52,070 bases of DNA from Terrabacter aerolatus (GTDB lineage: Bacteria; Actinomycetota; Actinomycetes; Actinomycetales; Dermatophilaceae): positions 1-52,070 of the forward strand of contig NZ_BJYX01000023.1 of assembly GCF_007991735.1 (NCBI RefSeq), read 5' to 3'. Below are positions 49,250 to 52,070 of the stretch, in pieces. Each line of letters opens with the position of its first letter. The stretch's first letter is position 1. Both the position numbers and the translations under genes were made by a program. The notes beneath the pieces are model-generated. The model was not told the origin of the DNA. It did not search any database and was given only the letters and a program-made list of their open reading frames with translations.

Positions 49250-49255
49250 ACGATA
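49250..49255 (-). promoter_or_regulatory. candidate -10 box (TATCGT, minus strand) of a leaderless promoter
   Basis: On the minus strand TATCGT is followed by 7 nt and the GTG of the patatin gene. Confidence 0.4.
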
Positions 49256-49274
49256 GCCCGCGCGCGGGGCGTCC

Positions 49275-50192
49275 TCAGGCGGGCAGGTAGTAGATCTCCA
49301 TCGCCGTGAGGCGCGCACGATCGGCCACCATCTCGATCCCGGTGACGTGGTCACCCTCGACCGTGAAGCGGAAGGCCACCTGGGGCTCCCCGTGGAGCGT
49401 CCACACCGCGCCCACGCCGCCGTCGAAGGCCGCGAGCCGCGCGGACCTCGCGCCGCCGTTGAAGCGCCGGGCCACCGCGTCGGGTCCGCGCAGCGCCTCG
49501 GGGGCGCCCATCGCGACGGCGGCGGCGTCGGCCGTCAGCACGACGTCGGGGTCGAGCATCTCGAGCAGCGCCGCGAAGTCACCGCCGCGGGCGGCGGCGA
49601 GGAAGGCGCCCACGACCTCGCGCTGCCTCGTGCGGGCCGGGCTGGACTCGGTGGCGTCGGCGGACCGCACCCGTCGTCGGGCGCGGCTCGCGAGCTGGCG
49701 CGTGGCCGCGGGTGAGCGGTCGAGGATGTCGGCGATCTGCTCGAAGGGCATGCCGAAGAGGTCGTGGAGCACGAAGGCGAGACGCTCGGCGGGGGCCAGC
49801 GTGTCGAGCACGACGAGCAGGGCGAGGCCGATGCTGTCGGCGAGCTCGGCCTCGCTCGCGGGGTCCGGGGGCTGCTGCATCTGCGAGGCCGGGGCGACAC
49901 GGGCGTCACCGGTCCCTACGAGATCGGCGAGGCCGGCGTCCCAGCTGTCCTCGCGCCGGGACCCGCGCGACCGCAGCATGTCGAGGCTGATCCGGCCGAC
50001 GACGGTCGTCAGCCAGCCGGCGAGGTTGGCGACCTCGGTCGTGTCGCTCCGGCTCAGTCGCAGCCACGCCTCCTGCACGGCGTCGTCCGCGTCGGCCGCC
50101 GACCCGAGCACCCGGTAGGCCACGGCGCGCAGCCGCGGTCGCTGCTGCTCGAAGTCCCGCGCCAGCCAGTCGTCTCGGGAGTCGTCGTCCAT
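49275..50192 (-). CDS. SigJ/ECF41-type RNA polymerase sigma factor with SnoaL-like domain
   Basis: 305 aa. Sigma region 2 (RLRAVAYRVLGSAADADDAV, QEAWLRL, LAGWLTTVVGRISLDMLRSR) and region 4 (LAPAERLAFVLHDLFGMPFE, QIADILDRSPAATRQLASRA) are followed by a SnoaL-like C-terminal domain (residues ~190-305: VVGAFLAAARGGDFAALLEM, LTADAAAVAMGAPEALRGPD), the ECF41/SigJ layout in which the C-terminal domain tunes activity. The protein stops at MEIYYLPA, without the NPDKL-type ending seen in many relatives. ATG 50192; GTG 50201 possible. Divergent from the VOC gene. Confidence 0.88.
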   Translation of the reverse strand: MDDDSRDDWLARDFEQQRPRLRAVAYRVLGSAADADDAVQEAWLRLSRSDTTEVANLAGWLTTVVGRISLDMLRSRGSRREDSWDAGLADLVGTGDARVAPASQMQQPPDPASEAELADSIGLALLVVLDTLAPAERLAFVLHDLFGMPFEQIADILDRSPAATRQLASRARRRVRSADATESSPARTRQREVVGAFLAAARGGDFAALLEMLDPDVVLTADAAAVAMGAPEALRGPDAVARRFNGGARSARLAAFDGGVGAVWTLHGEPQVAFRFTVEGDHVTGIEMVADRARLTAMEIYYLPA

Positions 50193-50310
50193 CGTCGTCA
50201 CATCCTCGGGTCGTGATCCGTCATAGCACTGACGAGCCGGTGCCACCGGATGTGACACCGGATGTGACACCGCACGACGCACCCACACCACACCATGCAA
50301 GGAGAGACCG

Positions 50311-50649
50311 ATGTCCGCCGTGAACACCCTGATCTACCCCGTCGCCGACCTCGACGCAGCCAAGAAGGTCTTCGGGATCCTGCTCGGCGCGCAGCCGCAC
50401 ACCGACGAGTCCTACTACGTCGGCTACAACGTCGACGGACAGGAGATCGCGCTCGACCCGAACGGGCACCGCAGGGGCCTGACCGGCGGCACGCCCTACT
50501 GGTCGGTCGCGGACCTCGGGGCGTCGCTCGCCGCCCTCGTCGCGGCCGGTGCGACGGTCTGCCAGTCGGCCACCGAGGTCGGCGGAGGGCGCACCGTCGC
50601 CGTCCTCGCGGACGCCGACGGCAACATGATCGGCCTCATGCAGGGCTGA
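50311..50649 (+). CDS. VOC-family (glyoxalase-like) protein
   Basis: 112 aa. One vicinal-oxygen-chelate unit: NTLIYPVADLDAAKKVFGIL, SYYVGYNVDGQEIALDPNG, and DADGNMIGLMQG. AAGGAG before the ATG. Proteins of this type often sit beside ECF41 sigma genes as putative targets, and this one is divergent from such a gene. Enzymatic activity unproven. Confidence 0.85.
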   Translation: MSAVNTLIYPVADLDAAKKVFGILLGAQPHTDESYYVGYNVDGQEIALDPNGHRRGLTGGTPYWSVADLGASLAALVAAGATVCQSATEVGGGRTVAVLADADGNMIGLMQG

Positions 50650-50855
50650 GCTGCCGAGGCCGGACCGGGCCCACCGAGGGCGTATGCCGGCCGCCGGGCG
50701 AGGTGCCCGCCTGACCTCGCCCGGTCGGTCGCGTCCGCGCCACCACCCAAGCCGAATCCGCCTGTGCTGCAACCGATCAGCCGACCCGATGGGAGGCCGG
50801 AGATGTGCGTCGGAGTCGCGTGACGGCATACGCCAGGGGGTGTGCGAAAGGGGCT
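50650..50855. other. non-coding stretch downstream of the VOC gene
   Basis: 206 bp with no credible ORF; contains two octamer copies (50682 and 50824) in opposite orientation, 135 bp apart, too far for a simple hairpin. Together with 50856-51056 it makes a 407-bp gap before the lacI-type gene. Confidence 0.5.
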
Positions 50856-50908
50856 CCGACGAGGGGCCGGACGAGGTGTCGACGACACCCTGACCGGCCC
50901 CTCGTCGG
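50856..50908 (+). terminator. long nested hairpin upstream of the LacI gene
   Basis: CCGACGAGGGGCCGG (50856-50870) pairs perfectly with CCGGCCCCTCGTCGG (50894-50908), 15 bp. The 23-nt interior carries its own GGTGTC-GAC-GACACC hairpin. It lies just upstream of the promoter of the LacI gene and probably insulates it from upstream transcription. Confidence 0.6.
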
Positions 50909-50930
50909 CGTCCGAGGGAGGGGTGGCCCC

Positions 50931-50959
50931 TTGCGCGATCCGCCGGACCTGTGCACTAT
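50931..50959 (+). promoter_or_regulatory. candidate sigma-70 promoter of the LacI-family gene
   Basis: TTGCGC (50931-50936) as -35 and CACTAT (50954-50959) as -10 with 17-bp spacing. The operator at 50971-50984 would start about 5 bp past the expected transcription start. Confidence 0.5.
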
Positions 50960-50970
50960 GGGAACGCAGA

Positions 50971-50984
50971 TGTAAGCGCTTACA
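50971..50984. promoter_or_regulatory. perfect 14-bp palindromic LacI-family operator
   Basis: TGTAAGCGCTTACA is a perfect palindrome with the central CG typical of LacI/GalR-family sites, placed between promoter and gene of a LacI-type regulator, so autoregulation is the natural reading. Confidence 0.8.
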
Positions 50985-51056
50985 GAGCCGGGGAGCCCCG
51001 GTCGGGGGCCTGGTCGCGACACATCACTCAACGACGAGACGCGAGAGGTGGGACCC

Positions 51057-52070
51057 ATGGCGACAGTACGCACGCACGACGGCGGATCGGTCCCGATCGC
51101 GTCCTCGGCACCCACGCCCGGCCCTGCCCAGCAGACCTCGGTGGGCGCGACGATCTACTCCGTCGCCGAGCACGCGGGCGTCTCCATCGCCACCGTCTCG
51201 CGGGTGCTCCAGGGCGCCGGCACGGTCTCGGCGAAGACGACCCAGAAGGTCCTCGACGCCGTGGAGGAGCTCAACTACGTACCGCTCGGCGCTGCCCGCA
51301 GCCTCGCCGTCCGCCACCACGAGGCGCACGGCCTCGTGCTCCCGGAGCTCTCCGGTCCCTACTACTCCGAGCTGCTCATGGGCTTCGAGTCGCGCGCCGC
51401 CGAGCTCGGGCAGAGCGTCACGCTCATGCTCACCGGCGGCAAGCCCGACCTGGCCCGCGCCGTGCGCCAGCTGGCCACCCACGTCGACGCCATCGCGGTG
51501 CTCGGGTCGGCAGCGATGCCGCCCGCCGTCGCCCGCGCCCTCCACGGCCAGAAGCCCGTCGTCATCATCGCCGGCTCGCCGCAGGACGGCATCGAGAGCG
51601 TCCGGGCCGAGAACGCCCACAGCGCCGAGCTGCTCACGGAGCACGTGCTGGCCCACGGCCGCACCCGCCTCCTCTTCGTCGGCGACCCCGACGGCGCCCC
51701 CGACATCGGTGAGCGCCACGCCGGCTTCGTCGCCGCCCACCACGCCCGCGGGCTCGAGGCCGCCCCGGCGGTCCGCGTGCCGTTCCGCGAGGGGGAGGGC
51801 GAGGCGGTCGCCGAGCGCATCCTCGCGGGCGAGATCGAGGCCGACGCCCTCGTCTGCGCCAACGACGAGCTCGCCCTCGCCATCATGACCCACCTGCAGG
51901 ACGCGGGGCGCGACGTCCCCGGTGACATCGCCGTCGTCGGCTGGGACGACGTCATGACCTCCCGCTACGTCCGGCCCGGCCTGACCACCGTGCGCCAGCC
52001 GGTCCGCGAGCTCGGCGTCATCGCCGCCGAGCGCCTCCACCAGCGCGTCTCGGGCGGCCAGCCCCGCCTC
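51057..52070 (+). CDS. LacI-family transcriptional regulator (3' end outside window)
   Basis: 338 codons are visible, open at the window edge. After a ~30-residue Ser/Pro-rich N-terminal extension comes the LacI HTH: IYSVAEHAGVSIATVSRVLQ, GAGTVSAKTTQKVLDAVEEL, NYVPLGAARSLA with the hinge helix. The periplasmic-binding-like sensor domain follows (HEAHGLVLPELSGPYYSELL, DALVCANDELALAIMTHLQD, VVGWDDVMTSRYVRPGLTTV). The effector is probably a sugar; the regulated genes probably lie to the right. Its own promoter carries a perfect palindromic operator. Confidence 0.92.
   Translation, partial: MATVRTHDGGSVPIASSAPTPGPAQQTSVGATIYSVAEHAGVSIATVSRVLQGAGTVSAKTTQKVLDAVEELNYVPLGAARSLAVRHHEAHGLVLPELSGPYYSELLMGFESRAAELGQSVTLMLTGGKPDLARAVRQLATHVDAIAVLGSAAMPPAVARALHGQKPVVIIAGSPQDGIESVRAENAHSAELLTEHVLAHGRTRLLFVGDPDGAPDIGERHAGFVAAHHARGLEAAPAVRVPFREGEGEAVAERILAGEIEADALVCANDELALAIMTHLQDAGRDVPGDIAVVGWDDVMTSRYVRPGLTTVRQPVRELGVIAAERLHQRVSGGQPRL

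Larger units (their letters stand above)
410..50831. repeat. dispersed octamer GTATGCCG / CGGCATAC, 41 copies by hand
   Basis: GTATGCCG starts at 828, 2797, 5388, 5919, 6883, 8203, 9765, 11161, 14472, 16854, 20029, 20176, 22656, 23119, 27621, 29783, 35478, 37930, 42810, 47228 and 50682. CGGCATAC starts at 410, 3347, 5618, 7104, 9392, 9584, 11614, 14192, 17982, 24861, 30278, 33480, 35501, 37377, 37764, 39929, 42796, 46858, 48032 and 50824. Every GTATGCC I found is followed by G. Copies are coding in five reading contexts (Tyr-Ala, Ala-Tyr, Gly-Ile, Met-Pro, Val-Cys) and non-coding (e.g. 3347, 9765, 16854, 35478, 35501, 50682, 50824). Confidence 0.85.

Overview
The window is about 52 kb of very GC-rich DNA (roughly 70-75% G+C by eye), coding-dense, with many GTG starts, four-base ATGA/GTGA overlaps between consecutive genes, and frequent TANNNT -10 boxes lying 5-7 nt before a start codon (leaderless mRNAs). 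With the gene content (F420-type PPOX oxidoreductases, MT0933-like antitoxin, SigJ/ECF41-like sigma factor, fused LigD-like polymerase-ligase, type III PKS/UbiA cluster) this points to an actinobacterium. A Micrococcales/Intrasporangiaceae-type organism is my inference only. No rRNA, tRNA, CRISPR, transposase or phage integration module was seen; this looks like ordinary chromosome.

Layout. 1-3.3 kb: truncated MpaB/DUF2236-type gene, PPOX enzyme, 2H phosphoesterase, SRPBCC protein, small membrane protein, secreted protein. 3.4-8.4 kb: ornithine aminotransferase (rocD) divergent from an operon of a cyclic-2,3-diphosphoglycerate-synthetase-like P-loop protein and two membrane proteins (one DUF4389). 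8.4-9.8 kb: small membrane protein, a three-copy tandem hairpin repeat, monoacylglycerol-lipase-like hydrolase. 9.9-15.8 kb: a self-contained fructose PTS locus (fruR-like, fruK, fruA, ptsH, ptsI). 15.8-19.6 kb: a baseplate-like orphan, an S30AE-like protein, a primase-polymerase/ligase fusion, a second PPOX enzyme. 19.7-22.9 kb: DUF362-like/SRPBCC protein plus epimerase. 22.8-27.1 kb (minus): an unrecognised five-gene operon encoding a beta-propeller, an acidic repeat protein and three Ig-like-domain proteins, two of them with His/Asp-rich linkers. 27.2-31.4 kb (plus): UbiA prenyltransferase, type III PKS, ICMT-like methyltransferase, FAD oxidoreductase and IPP isomerase, a meroterpenoid (alkylquinone-type) cluster. 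31.5-40 kb: mixed metabolic and hypothetical genes, including one with a suspected frameshift. 40-52 kb: HTH/HEAT-like regulator, inositol-phosphatase-like enzyme, BenE-like transporter, hemerythrin with a Lys/Ala tail, LCAT-like acyltransferase, arylamine N-acetyltransferase, Y-family polymerase, patatin, ECF sigma factor, VOC protein, and a LacI regulator cut by the window edge, with a perfect palindromic operator.

The most striking feature not explained by genes is the octamer GTATGCCG/CGGCATAC. I found 41 copies by hand, evenly split between strands, in coding DNA in several reading frames (forcing otherwise rare TAT, ATA, GCA and GTA codons) and in intergenic DNA. Two inverted pairs form hairpins, one of them a probable terminator. 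This resembles DNA-uptake or HIP1-type genome-signature motifs.
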